A stretch of DNA of 64,000 nucleotides, taken from contig NC_056765.1 of the NCBI RefSeq assembly GCF_018687715.1, positions 1,674,001 to 1,738,000 of the forward strand, in the 5' to 3' direction. A program made the translations under genes and the position numbers. The DNA comes from Carya illinoinensis. Taxonomy: Eukaryota > Streptophyta > Magnoliopsida > Fagales > Juglandaceae. Of this stretch, positions 1-11,805 are shown in pieces (positions within the stretch are counted from its first letter, which is position 1; each line of letters starts with the position of its first letter). The notes beneath the pieces are model-generated. The model ran no database searches, was not told the origin of the DNA, and saw only the letters and a program-made list of their open reading frames with translations.

Positions 1-113
1 GCCACTAGGCTACAAGAACATTGGGGTTTCACTTGGTTCTGAAAGCTTATTTGTCTACCGGATTTTTCTTAGCAGACTGTAATAATTTGTGATTTTTACT
101 TGGATTATTGCAG

Positions 114-3100
114 GGATTGTTACGAGGCGGCCGTTGGTGTTGCAGCTTCACAAGACGGATGACGGATCGCAGGAGTATGCCGAGTTTCTTCATCTCCCTC
201 GGAGGAAATTCACCGATTTTTGTATGTCATTCTTTTTCCTCACAAACTAGTTACTGGTATTGCATGTCTTTCTGTCAACAAATCTCCATTCTTATTTTGT
301 CAAAAAACAAAAATTAAAAAAAAAGGTTGTTCCTCTAAATTAACTACAAAAGTTTAATTAGCCTTGTTATCTGGTCGTACCTTTTATGCCCTCGGGATAG
401 AAATGATTTTGATATATTTGAAGGAGACTTTATCATACTATCGGGCTTTGATGGTGGCTTCCTTAACCTTCTTGAGATTTTTATTTTTATTTTTCATTTG
501 GTCCAATGATTTGTGACCATTCTGGAATACCTTTTTAGGTTGGTTATCTTCAATTTTTTTTTAATTCTTGAAATTTAATCTATTGAAATTGGTTGCATAT
601 TCAAGCTTACTATTGCCTTCTGGAAGGAGTAGTATGGGTTGGGGCTTCTCCTACTTGACTTTCTAGTAGCTATGATGCTTGTCGTATAATTTATTTTATT
701 TTTCTCATGACATTTCTTATTGATGTGACATCTAAAGATAAAAGTGATATAACTGATATTTTAGGTTTCTGTGTTTTTGTACAGCCCTAGTTCGCAAGGA
801 AATTCAGGATGAGACTGATAGAATGACTGGGAAGACGAAGCAGATTTCTCCTGTTCCTATTCATCTCAGTATCTATTCTCCAAATGGTGTGTTACCAATT
901 TTAGTTTTTTTGTCAACTTTCTTGCCTTCTTGTCATTTGGGTTAATTTGTTATGATGTCCATGGAGTGCTACTATCAAACTCTATATGTATTTTGTCTGT
1001 GCTTTGTGGCAAGTTTTGTTATTATGTTGTAATAATGACCAGTGCTTAACATACTTCTTCCAAGATGATCTTATTCTATCCTCAAGTTAGCTTATACTGA
1101 AAATCTTCGATTACTTAACCCAAAAAAAAAGGTGATAGTGTAACTCAAAAAATGAAATCGACCTTTTCTTCTGATGCTTAAAAAAGCTGATGCAATATGT
1201 ACAAACTTATTACAGATTTGATCAGAATGAATCCTTTTAAAGGGCTTGCTTTGTCTCACACATTTGCTGTGCTCTTTTTTCTTCTTTTTTATTTTTATTT
1301 TTAAAGGAAGAAAGAGATAGACAATAAATCAGTTTCCCTGAGTGTTGGGGCTATGAGATTGGACATATAACATTTCAAAGATGAATGTTAAGATGTGCAA
1401 AGATTTGCGTTCATATAAAGAACTTCTCAGTATATTCTTATAGTTTTTATTTGATGAATCCTTTCAATTAGTCTATTAAGTTTTTTTTATTACTTTGCCG
1501 GATAAGACCTGTGCTTAACTTTTATTTATTTATTTATTTATTTTGATACATTTGGGGAGAGGGGGTTTCGAACTCCATACCTCCATTTTGGAGGCTGGGG
1601 GTAATGCCAATCAGGCCACAGGCCTTTGGCTAACTTTTAGTTATTTTAATGTGTTCTCTGCTGGCACTAATTTTTTTTTCTCCTGATTTCTTGTACTTTG
1701 TGATTTCTTGTGAGATGGAGTTGGAATAATTAGGATATCACTCTATTCTCTACACTACAATAATTTTTACCTGACACTTTTGTTTTTCTTGATCGACAGT
1801 TGTCAATTTAACCCTGATTGATCTACCGGGTTTGACAAAAGTTGCTGTTGGTATGTCATGTACCTGATTGAACTTCTGTATAGTCTGTTATACTATAGTC
1901 GATAGCTAAGACCTTCTTTTTTCAGAGGGACAACCTGAAAGTATTGTTGAAGATATTGAAAGCATGGTTCGATCTTATGTTGAGAAGGTAATTAGACTTT
2001 TTCTTCTTAACAAAATTATACATTTTCAGATAATGCATGGTAGATCATTTCAATTTGGTGAGCTCTATGGTGCTTCACTGCAAACGGTTGCTCTAATCTT
2101 TTAATTCTTTAGTAAGCCAATATGACAACCTGCTCTTCCCTTTTTCTTCCAATTGAACAAAGTATGCTTTCTATGCTTGAGAATATGTATGCGCCATATA
2201 GACTTGTAATATTGTGTAGATCTTGGTTCTTGTATGGAGAGCTTCTTGTTTTTCTAATGTTTCAAGAAAAATGTACAGACAAGGGCAATCAATGCCTCTT
2301 ATTGTTTTTCTAATGTTTCCTCTAAGCAAGCCTTTTTCTATCCTCTATTGTGATCCAATGCCTCTTATTGTCTTCAGTTGAGTTTAGTCACATATTATTG
2401 GTTATCCTGAATATTTCATATGTTTTCACTTCTTAAAAAAATTTCATATTTTTTCATATGAAAATTGTAGTGTCTCGCAATATTTCTGTTTAATTGATGA
2501 CCATATACTTTTTGTAGCCCAATTCTATCATATTAGCAATATCTCCTGCCAATCAAGATATTGCGACTTCAGATGCTATCAAACTTTCTAGGGAAGTGGA
2601 TCCCAGTGGTATGCTCTATGTGCATCTTTTTGTGGTTTTTTTTTTTTTTAGTTTCTCTTTGTCTGGCCTGCCCTTATGAGTCCCTGTGTGTAAATTGTAC
2701 AGGTGACCGGACATTTGGTGTTTTGACAAAGCTGGATTTGATGGACAAAGGAACCAATGCATTGGATGTAAGTTCTGTTTGTGTGCACGCATGCTTGAAG
2801 TTGCCCATTTTTTAAATGATGGTTTAAGATCAGGTTTAGCTTAGGACTTAATTGGTATTATCATTTCATTGAGCTCAATTGCAATCAACATGGAATAGTT
2901 TTGAAGCATTTATTTTTCTATTGATAATTGGTACTTAGAACTTTGTTTTTACAGCTCCTTTTGGTACCTCCTTTACAGTTTTGGTTCTCATAAATAATAA
3001 AAGACAATAAATGTCTGAAAATCTTTACATGCTTTGCCTTATTAAATATTTCGTGTTCCATCAGGTTCTTGAAGGAAGATCTTATCGACTGCAACATCCT

Positions 3101-6100
3101 TGGGTTGGAATTGTGAACCGGTCACAAGCTGACATTAATAAAAATGTTGACATGATAGTTGCAAGGCGTAAAGAGCGTGAGTACTTTGCAACCAGTCCAG
3201 ACTATGGGCACTTATCCAGTAAAATGGGCTCAGAGTATCTTGCGAAACTTCTTTCAAAGGTTTTATTTTGTGTAGCTTCATTCTATATTAAGGTGATTTT
3301 TTCAAAAGGATTTCATACTGACGTGGTGGTATTTTTTTTTAGCAATTGGAGTCTGTAATTAGGGCTCGCATTCCAAGTATAACGTCTTTGATTAACAAAA
3401 GCATTGATGAACTTGAGTCGGAGATGGATCATCTTGGTAGACCAATTGCTGTTGATGCCGGGGTGAGTTGCTTGGAGCTGTTGTAACTTTTTGTAAACAA
3501 GATGCTGTGTTTGCTTCGCTTAACTGAAATGTGATGTTTTAGGCTCAACTCTACACTATCTTGGAACTTTGCCGAGCATTCGAACGGATTTTCAAGGAGC
3601 ATTTGGATGGAGGGTAAAACATTTATTGATTTTGCAATTCTGATTTTTGTGAAAGTAAATTCTTTGAAACCCAAAATCTTAATAGTTTTCCTCTCTGACA
3701 TAGTCAATTGTAGCAGATGTTATCATGTATCATTGAGCTCATTTTGTAATCTGAACTCTCTTGAGAGATAGTAGGGTGTAATAATTTGAACATATTCTTC
3801 ATTCTCGCTAAAGGTGCCAAAGGGCTGACCTCTTCTTGGGAGAAGTGCCATGTGCATATTACAAGTCCAATGTGGGTGGCATCAATGTAGTCTGTTCATG
3901 TGTTTGCCAGTGGCTGGAGCATGTTACCGTTAACCCAGCTATAATGCGATAAATATCTCTTTTTCTGCTTTTCACACTAGTTTTTTTTTTTTTTTTTGAT
4001 AAGTAAACGATAGTATTAATAAGAATAGGCATAGCCCAAGTACACAAGGAGGTATACAAGAGATAACACCTATCTAGTTCGCTAAGTAGGACAAAAGGAA
4101 ATCATGTACATTTAGGCCATTGAAATCTATGGCAATGGCCCATTGAAACAAAGTACTGAAAAAAAGCAGACTCAGCTCCCCTAGTGTGCGCTCCTTCTCT
4201 TCGAAGGTCCTCTCGTTACGCTCTCGCCATAAGCACCACATAATGCAGATAGGGACCATCTTCCAAATATCTTTGATTTGTGAAGTACCTCCCGGCATCA
4301 CCCAACTCGCCAAAAGCCCAACCACTGAAGCCGGCATCACCCAACTTAACCCTACACGACTGAAAATTTCGCACCACAGAGACCTGGCTGTCTCACAGTG
4401 TAATAAGAGATGGTCCACTGTCTCACCGGCTTTCTTACACATACAACACCAATCTAAAATGATTATCCTTCGCTTCCTCAAGTTATCAGTGGTCAAAATT
4501 TTACCCAGGGCTGCTGTCCATGTGAAAAACAGTGCTTTAGGAGGCGCCTTGTTCCTCCACAGTCTTTTCCATGGGAATTGAGGATTCGGTGAAGCTGTAA
4601 GGGCCTTATAAAATGAGCGAACTGAAAAAATACCCTTGCCCGCTGGTATCCACCACAATTTGTCGACTTGCAGTCCATTCGGTTTCTTGGAGTATAGCAA
4701 ACGAAAAAAGGCCTCAAAATTGTCTATTTCCCAATCTTGCGCTGCTCTAGTAAAGGTCACATTCCATTGAACTTGATCTCCTGAGAGTGTCATGAGATCC
4801 ACCACCGCTGCTTCTTGGTCACTTGCCACTCGAAAAGCTAAAGGAAAAGAATCCTTTAGTGCCACCTCCCCACACCAAACATCCTTCCAAAATTTTATAC
4901 GCGTTCCTTCCCCCACCACCAAACTAGTACAGTTAGCAAAAGCCCTCCATCCTCGTCTTATATGCCTCCAAATCCCCACACCGATCGGCCCATTGCCCTC
5001 TCTAGTACACCAACCTCCCCAAGACCGACCATATTTACAATCAACTACTAGTTTCCAAAGAGCGTCCGGTTCCACATTGTATCTCCATAACCATTTTCCC
5101 AAGAGAGCTTGATTAAACAACCTCAAGTTCTTTATCCCTAGTCCACCTGAATGAATTGGTCTACACACCTTGTCCCAACCGACTAGATGGAACTTAAATT
5201 CTTCCCCCATCCCACTCCATAGAAAGTCTCGGTATAGTTTTTCAAGCCGCGCCGCCACACCTGCTGGGATAGGAAATAGAGATAAAAAATAAGTTGGTAA
5301 GTTAGAAAGAGTGCTTTTGATAAGGGTCACTCTCCCTCCTTTTGACAAATATAATCTTTTCCATCCTGCCAATCTTCGTTCTATCTTCTCAATAACTGTG
5401 TCCCAAATCGTTAAGGCTCTTGAAGCAGCCCCCAACGGTAAGCCCAGATAAGTCATTGGGAAAGAAGCCACTTTGCACCCAAGTATGCCCGCCAACTGCC
5501 GAGTATTACTTAAACTACCAACCGGTACCATCTCTGACTTATCAAAGTTCACTCTCAGCCCTGATACTGCCTCAAAGCACAGAAGGAGCGCCTTCAGAGA
5601 ACTAAGTTGGTCCTGCTCTGCCTCGCAGAAAATTAAAGTATCATCGGCGAAAAGCAAGTGTGAAATTGAAACAGTGCCCCTATTTAAATCCCCCAGTGAA
5701 AAACCTGCCATAAGACCATTGTTAACTAGGGCCGTTAACACACTAGTTTTTTTTTATGATCAACACATTAAAAATTGGAGCTCAATGAGAAACAACTTGA
5801 GTAATAGAGGTTTCAACATTGGAGCTGCATTTGACTTTTTTTACGATCTACCATAAGCTTTCTGAAGCCAGATTATTGTTTGCCCTGATCATTGGTTTTG
5901 TAGTTGAGCTGTTTCTGTATTAAGTAGACTGCCAAGTATGCTGCTTTGCAGATGCATAATTAGCATTCTTGTGATGAATTTAGGGCTTGTTTGGACACTT
6001 GGAATGTTTAATAAAAATTTTATAAAGTTAAAAAATTGTTGGAATATTATTTTTGTTTTGAAATTTAAAAATTTTGTATTGTTTTTTGTGTTTTGTTTTG

Positions 6101-7700
6101 AAGTTTGGGAAAGTTGTATTGAGTTTTGTGTTTGGATAATGTTAGGTAATGATTAGATGAAAAAGTTGAAAATTTGAAATTGAAAATTGTTGTGTTTGAG
6201 TTCTTTGGGAAGGAAATATCTCAGAACATATGAGAATGTCTGAGAATACCTTATTACACAAACAAGGCCTTAATCTGTTACTAGATGTTAACTGGAGTGA
6301 ATTTGATGTTTTTTCAAACAACATCCTTTTTTTCACAGTTTTGCACCAGCTAGATCTGCTCTCTTAATCTTGATTGCTTCCTGATAGTACTTTTTTTTTT
6401 TTCCCCCCAAATTCAGGCGGGCTGGAGGTGATCGGATTTATGGAGTCTTTGACAACCAGCTTCCTGCTGCTCTGAGGAAGCTTCCATTTGACAGGCACCT
6501 TTCTCTGCAGAATGTAAAGAAAGTGGTTTCAGAAGCCGATGGTTATCAGCCACACTTGATTGCCCCTGAGCAAGGTTACCGGCGCCTAATTGAGGGGGCA
6601 CTTAATTATTTTAGAGGCCCATCTGAAGCTTCTGTGGATGCTGTAAGTCATACTATTCATTCTTGCTGGTAATGTAGGTATCATCTGGAATGCATCTTCA
6701 ATTTTGCAGTAATTTATCAAAATCTGATGTGGATACTTTTCACCGTTGACTGACCTGTTAATGTAATGTAGGTTCACTTTGTTTTGAAAGAACTTGTGAG
6801 GAAGTCACTAGGAGAAACTCAGGTGAAATTCTGGGAAATTACTGGAATCATTTACTTTAACACGAGCACTGGTATTGTTTGATGAGGAAGAGGATTTATA
6901 TTGATGTTTGTGACTATATAGGAGTTGAAACGCTTTCCAACTCTGCAAGCCGAAATAGCTGCTGCTGCTAATGGGGCCCTGGAAAGGTTTCGTGAAGATG
7001 GTAGGAAGACAGTTGTTCGATTGGTGGACATGGAGTCTTCATATTTGACCGTGGATTTCTTTAGAAGACTCCCTCAGGAAGTGGAAAAGGGAGGAAACCC
7101 AGCTGCCTCGACTACGGACCGGTACGCAGAGGGGCACTTTAGGAGGATAGGCTCAAATGTGTCCTCTTATGTGGGCATGGTGTCAGAGACGCTTAAGAAC
7201 ACAATTCCCAAGGCTGTAGTATATTGTCAAGTCAGAGAGGCCAAACAGTCATTGCTAAATAACTTCTACATACAAATAGGGAAGAAAGAGGTACGCTCTC
7301 TCTCTCTCCAACACATGTGATCCTTTATCTTAAATCCTGTGAGGCGTTTAAAATAGTAATGGATATGTTAGATGTTAGCTTGGAGGATCATTGAGGCATC
7401 ATTTACCCATGTCTCCATTTTCTTCTGAACTTGCCATTAGATTGTGGTGAAAAATGGAATCACTCACGTTAAAGGATTGTTCTCATCAATGATCTGGGAT
7501 TTATTCCGAGTAATGTAGACTAGTAAACCTCAGTTACTCAGGGTAATTAATTGTGTCGGCCACTATTTCAGGGTAAGCAGCTTTTGCAATTGTTGGACGA
7601 AGACCCTGCGTTGATGGAGAGGAGGCAACAGTGTGCAAAAAGGCTTGAATTATACAAGGCAGCAAGGGACGAGATTGATTCTGTATCATGGGCTCGCTAA
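114..7700 (+). CDS. DRP1C: Dynamin-related protein 1 (phragmoplastin, DRP1C/1E type), 5' end outside window
   Basis: Large GTPase that assembles on membranes at the cell plate and plasma membrane in cytokinesis and clathrin-mediated endocytosis (family knowledge). Thirteen exons read in phase: 114-221, 785-886, 1800-1850, 1926-1987, 2518-2608, 2703-2767, 3065-3259, 3343-3462, 3543-3613, 6417-6642, 6772-6822, 6922-7290, 7572-7700. They give 545 residues plus a partial first codon; the family is about 610, so roughly 65 N-terminal residues including the P-loop lie upstream. Visible motifs are G3 DLPG, G4 TKLD, the [15 protein letters not shown] stretch, a middle domain and a C-terminal GED ending SVSWAR. 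There is no PH or proline-rich domain, as expected for DRP1. Sequence features are shared with both DRP1C and DRP1E, so the subgroup is uncertain. The 2.8 kb intron 3614-6416 holds a LINE and a MITE. Bases 1-113 look like intron. Confidence 0.95.
1515..1640 (-). mobile_element. Short tRNA-derived SINE in a DRP1 intron
   Basis: Read on the minus strand, the body (about 1544-1629) has an A-box-like tGGCctgatTGGc followed by a B-box-like GTTCGAAaCCC. It ends in an A-rich tail of AAAT repeats, seen as tttatttattta on the plus strand at 1520-1543. The sequence taactttta flanks both sides (about 1516-1524 and 1631-1639) and fits a target-site duplication. Pol III promoter boxes, A-tail and TSD together suggest a SINE. 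The body is short (about 85 bp), so it may be truncated. Confidence 0.55.
3990..5738 (-). mobile_element. 5'-truncated LINE (L1-like) in a DRP1 intron
   Basis: Inserted antisense to DRP1. The poly-A tail appears as a T run at 3981-3997, next to a 3' UTR containing the plant-LINE tail motif (tacttgggct and ttacttatc on the minus strand). The target-site duplication cacactagttttttttt is at 3973-3989 and again at 5739-5755; its T-rich part cannot be separated exactly from the tail. The 5' end falls inside the reverse transcriptase, as expected from incomplete target-primed reverse transcription. The long uninterrupted frame and matching TSD point to a fairly recent insertion. Confidence 0.93.
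4074..5741 (-). pseudogene. LINE ORF2 C-terminal part: reverse transcriptase plus zf-RVT
   Basis: An open frame of about 555 codons with no internal stop. It begins at the truncated end of the element, so it has no genuine start; the first codon is GTG and is only the edge of the frame. FADD is seen in [14 protein letters not shown], the catalytic motif of the reverse transcriptase. The thumb and connection region follows ([23 protein letters not shown]), then a zf-RVT domain with the Cys/His pattern [19 protein letters not shown]. No RNase H domain follows, unlike the LINE at 47501-53186, so the two belong to different LINE lineages. The endonuclease and N-terminal part of the RT are missing, so it cannot mobilise itself. 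Confidence 0.93.
5981..6272. mobile_element. MITE (hAT-like ends) in a DRP1 intron
   Basis: A roughly 290-bp AT-rich block begins agggcttgtttgg and ends acaaacaaggcctt, which are near-perfect inverted repeats of each other. No coding capacity is seen. The ends resemble common plant hAT-type MITEs, but I could not fix a target-site duplication. Confidence 0.6.
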
Positions 7701-8409
7701 GATGGAATTCTTTTTGGAGATGCTTTGTATTATAGTAATTGATACAGAGGGTAAAATTCTTATTGAATTTGTTGAAATTTTGGATAGCTCGGGTTCCCTC
7801 ACAATATTTATTATTATTTCGTGTAATACTTTAACTTTTCACGCTATTCTTGTATTGGAAACACGATTTTTGTGTTGCTTTTCTATGTAATATATTAGAT
7901 TGGTATAGCTTAGTTTCTTTTAAGCCGTCTTATTTCCCTTTTTGTCCCCTCCTACATCTCTGAATTTCAGTCTACCAATGGCTATAGGTAATTTTATCCA
8001 ACTCTGTCCCAATGCAATGAGATATGATACAATTCCAATCATCCTTCTGTGGTTTGTTTGGGTTGTCTTGCGTTATCTGCCATGTAGACTACCGATCCAT
8101 GCAAGAGTTTTATTGCATGCACAGAACCTCAAAGGTACTTTCCTCTATAATAATCTTGATATTTTGAGTAATTTTCCAAATACTATATTTGGGAATGCAA
8201 TTTTGAGCTTAGCTCTAATTCTGTGTTTGTTTTGGCTTCTGATTCCAAGAAAATACGACCTGCCATCCATTAGTCTCGCTATGATGTCTAAGTGCCTCAA
8301 TGAGTGAATTGAATCATTGAATAAATACAAATCTGCTGTAAAATGCCACTTATTTCACAATGGACAAGCTTTTCCCTCTGGACTATTAATTTAAGACGGC
8401 CATGCGATT
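7701..8409. other. Tail-to-tail gap between DRP1 and SGPP
   Basis: About 700 bp holding the 3' UTRs of the two converging genes. The first part, up to roughly 7900, is T-rich and fits the DRP1 3' UTR. No further gene was recognised. Confidence 0.6.
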
Positions 8410-10727
8410 TCAAGTTGTTACTGTTGTCACTACTTCTTTATTCTCCAACTCTTCTAATGCTGTCCACAACTTCTGCTCATCAAAATCTTTGATAACGAAA
8501 GAGGTTCCCGCTTCCGTCAATAAATTCTCAGGGTTCCTTAAACCCATGCCCACTACCGGCATTCCAGCTGCCACCCCGGCTTTCACACCAGAAATAGAGT
8601 CCTTTATGAGCCAAAACCAAAAGACAGAATAAGTCAGATGTCAATGTCTATTTTATGCCGGTGTTCATGAGCGCACACAATATTGAAGCCAAACCTCGAA
8701 CACAAAAGCGTGCTTATTTGACACTTCAAGTACTTGGAGAGCCTTCAAGTAGGGGTCAGGGAATGGTTTCTGCCGTTCACATTCGTCTCCAATCACAAGA
8801 ACTTCAAAGAAATCTGACAGCCCTAAAATTGAGATTAAGAGCTCTGCATTTGGTCTTGACGCATTTGTCACTGCAGCTCGTTTCAACCCGTGTTCATCAA
8901 TCCATTTGCACAACTTTTGCAAACCCTTAACTGGTTTTAGCTGTTCAGACGCCAACCTGTATTATTTTTTTCACACAATAAATCAGATTCAAGATGGCAT
9001 AATCTAAGACAGAGAATATCCAGGGTCCTTAGCAAGTACTTTCCGGTTTGTAAAAAGCATATACAGTTTTAACAAATGCAAACCATCAAGGGGCTCAAAC
9101 ACTTGTGGTTTGAATAGTAATGTCTCATCCTCAGTGTACTATAGCCAAAAAAAATTTGAGATCTTAAATTTTGGGCCATGTCCTACAGACTAAGAAAGGT
9201 GGTAACATGGTTCTAGACAAGACCCTCACTTGATAGTGGTACAACTCAACACACCATTTCAACAGAAGCATTATGGGTACCAACTTGGAAGGCTGTGCTA
9301 GAAACATAAAGCAATTCAATTCTACCCAGCATCAACATTTAAGCTACTGACTCCATTCTAACTGCATCACATACAAGGTTCCCCTCTGACGTGCTGTCAG
9401 TATTAAGGCTCATGCATGTCGTATACAGTTGTATTAAATTACCTCCGAAACATGTCTTCCTTATCATCCATAAATTTCCGTGCTCTTTGGAGATCCCAAT
9501 TAGGAAAGAGGGCATGACATAGATTTTCATTGTGCATGCCACTGATATTATTACTAAAGAATTCCTCAGTAATGGGGACTCCACCGTTGAAACCTACCTG
9601 TGGAGCACTTGCATTTCAGCTGGCTTCATAAGATATGACTAAACATGATATCGTAAAGGAATACCTCTTGAAGCATTTCACGGAAGACATAGTAATGTAG
9701 AGGGTCTGAATCACAGAGTGTTCCATCAATATCAAACAGAATTGCTTGAAGAGGATTGAGACAAGCGAGAAAGTATTTGCTGCTATCCCTGAATGTAACA
9801 AGAGAATTCACAACACTAATAGAAGAAATCATAATGATACACAAATACTTTCATTTTTCTTTCTAGTTTATTTATTTTTTGATTTCATGCAAGTTGCAAA
9901 TGAAATAGATAATGAATATAGGTAAATAAATATATAGAGAAGTATATGTGTTTGTAATGTATATATGAAAGCAAAGTTGGTCTCCTGCTTGTTTTCAGTC
10001 TAGTAACTGCAAGATTATTAACGTACACAAGGCATAATCATCGTGCACAAATCTTGTTTCAAAAATGAAATGATTCTCAAAACTCCCGAATGTACTTTAA
10101 CGCCCTTTACACAAAATTGAAAAATATGAAGTCTGTTTGGATGTTGAGGAAGAGGAAGAAAGAAAGAAGAAAAAAGGGCGTGCCTTTTCAATTTACAGCA
10201 GGCCTTGCAACTAAAAATTGAAACATTGACTTTTTTTCTTTTCACCCTTCCCAGGGCGCAAGGAAGAGAGGACGAAGTTGATTACAGAAAGGTTTGAGCT
10301 AAGTTTGGGAATTTCCCTTCAATTGCGTTGAATCAACTACTCTGTAATTATTAGGTTGAGCAAAGTTGAGTTACATATTAATTGCAACGTAATCCAACAA
10401 TGCATGTTCATGCTTTTATCTCCCTCGAATTATCAATAAGCAATGAAAATATTCTCCTTGTAGGATGATGATGAGCACCCAGAGTCAGACAAAAGGTGCA
10501 TCAAAATGTGATTCCAACACGAATTGGACCCAAGACACTCCCTTGAGCAAAAATGTAGATTGAGAAATGGACAACATACACTTTGATAATAACGATTACA
10601 ACTAAAATCCGAAAAGGGGAGCAAAGAAAAAAACAAATAACCTAAAATGGAACGAAAAAAAATCATACCTTTCTGTTGGGTAAGGACTTGATGAATTGGA
10701 CATTCGAGGAATGGAGACAGTCGCCAT
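8410..10727 (-). CDS. SGPP: HAD-superfamily sugar phosphatase, SGPP-like
   Basis: Dephosphorylates sugar phosphates with broad specificity (known for Arabidopsis SGPP; inferred here). Five exons, given in plus coordinates: 10669-10727 (start), 9665-9788, 9443-9597, 8695-8956, 8410-8601 (stop). They join in frame to 263 residues, slightly longer than the roughly 245 of the Arabidopsis protein. HAD motif I is FDIDGTLCDSD (nucleophile D39, acid D41), motif II is AVTNAS, the motif III lysine is in QKPFPDPY, and motif IV is VFEDSISGVKAG. The helical cap lies between motifs I and II. The first 20 residues are serine-rich and could be a weak targeting sequence or a flexible tail. The gene converges on DRP1 and is head-to-head with the NOG1-like gene, about 1.1 kb between start codons. 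Confidence 0.93.
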
Positions 10728-11805
10728 GTCACCCCGATTTTGTGTATAAATTGCAGTTTTCTGCAGATGGGTTCTGGTTAAGTGGTCAGAAAAGAGAAGG
10801 TGATGATGAGGAAGCTGAAGAAAAGCAAGAGATGGCATAGTATTGGAGATGGCAGTTGGAGAGAGTCGGAGAGAATATGCCAATCTCTCTCACACACAAA
10901 CACTCTGATCTCTCCTGTTTTATGGGGTTGTCCTTGCACTGCCTTTTTTGTTGCCACCATACTGTGCAGTGATTTTCTGTGAAAATTTATAATAATAATA
11001 ATTTTTTACTCCTTATAATTTTAACTTTGATTATTTTGATTTTGTAATTTCTTCAAATTACTATTGGATTGCTTCTTTATAATTGAAGATGAACTCTTTG
11101 AAACATGAAAAATTTCTGGGACTAGTCATTATTGACATGAATGGTAAACTTGATATGAATTTAATACAATATTTATGGGTTGATACGATAACATGAACTC
11201 GATTTAACACAATCCAAATATGGTATTATATATGATAACAAGAATTATCAACCTTCAAGTTTTAGTATAATCACATATAAGTCAATAAATTAGTTTATTA
11301 AAATTGAATTGATAGATTATTTTTAAAAATTATTTTTAATTAAGCCCTAGAGGATTGAATAAATACTAAATAGACAAGAAAAATACCTTTAACAGAAAAG
11401 AAAAAGAAACATACCAAGAAAAATAGATTTGAAGAAAATATGAAGTGAAATTGTTATTTTTTGGGTAAAAGAATATACAAAAATTAGAATAACTTTTATA
11501 AAAATTTATAATAATTACATTTCTCACAAAATTTTATCTAAATGACTTTTCAAATCTACTTATAATTTTCATAAATATCAATAAAAGAACTTCTCAAAAA
11601 TTTTGTATTCAAATAATTTATAGTTTTTACCATCTACTTTTACAAAATCTAATAAAAATAGGTCTCAAAATAATAATTCAAAACTTAAGATTGAATCTGT
11701 TTTGTACGTCCCAACGGCATAAATAAATAAATAAATATAAAACCCCAAAGTGGCTAAAGAGCTAAAACCAACGATTCGCCCCCTTACTCTCTGCAGAATT
11801 AAAAG
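10728..11805. promoter_or_regulatory. Shared intergenic (divergent) promoter region
   Basis: The 1,078 bp between the start codons of SGPP (-) and the NOG1-like gene (+). It is AT-rich, with the 5' UTRs at either end. No mobile element was clearly recognised. Whether the two genes share regulatory elements cannot be told from sequence. Confidence 0.5.

Noticed and set aside
4186..5856. Plus-strand ORFs across the DRP1-intron LINE
   Set aside because: Antisense shadows of the reverse transcriptase frame.
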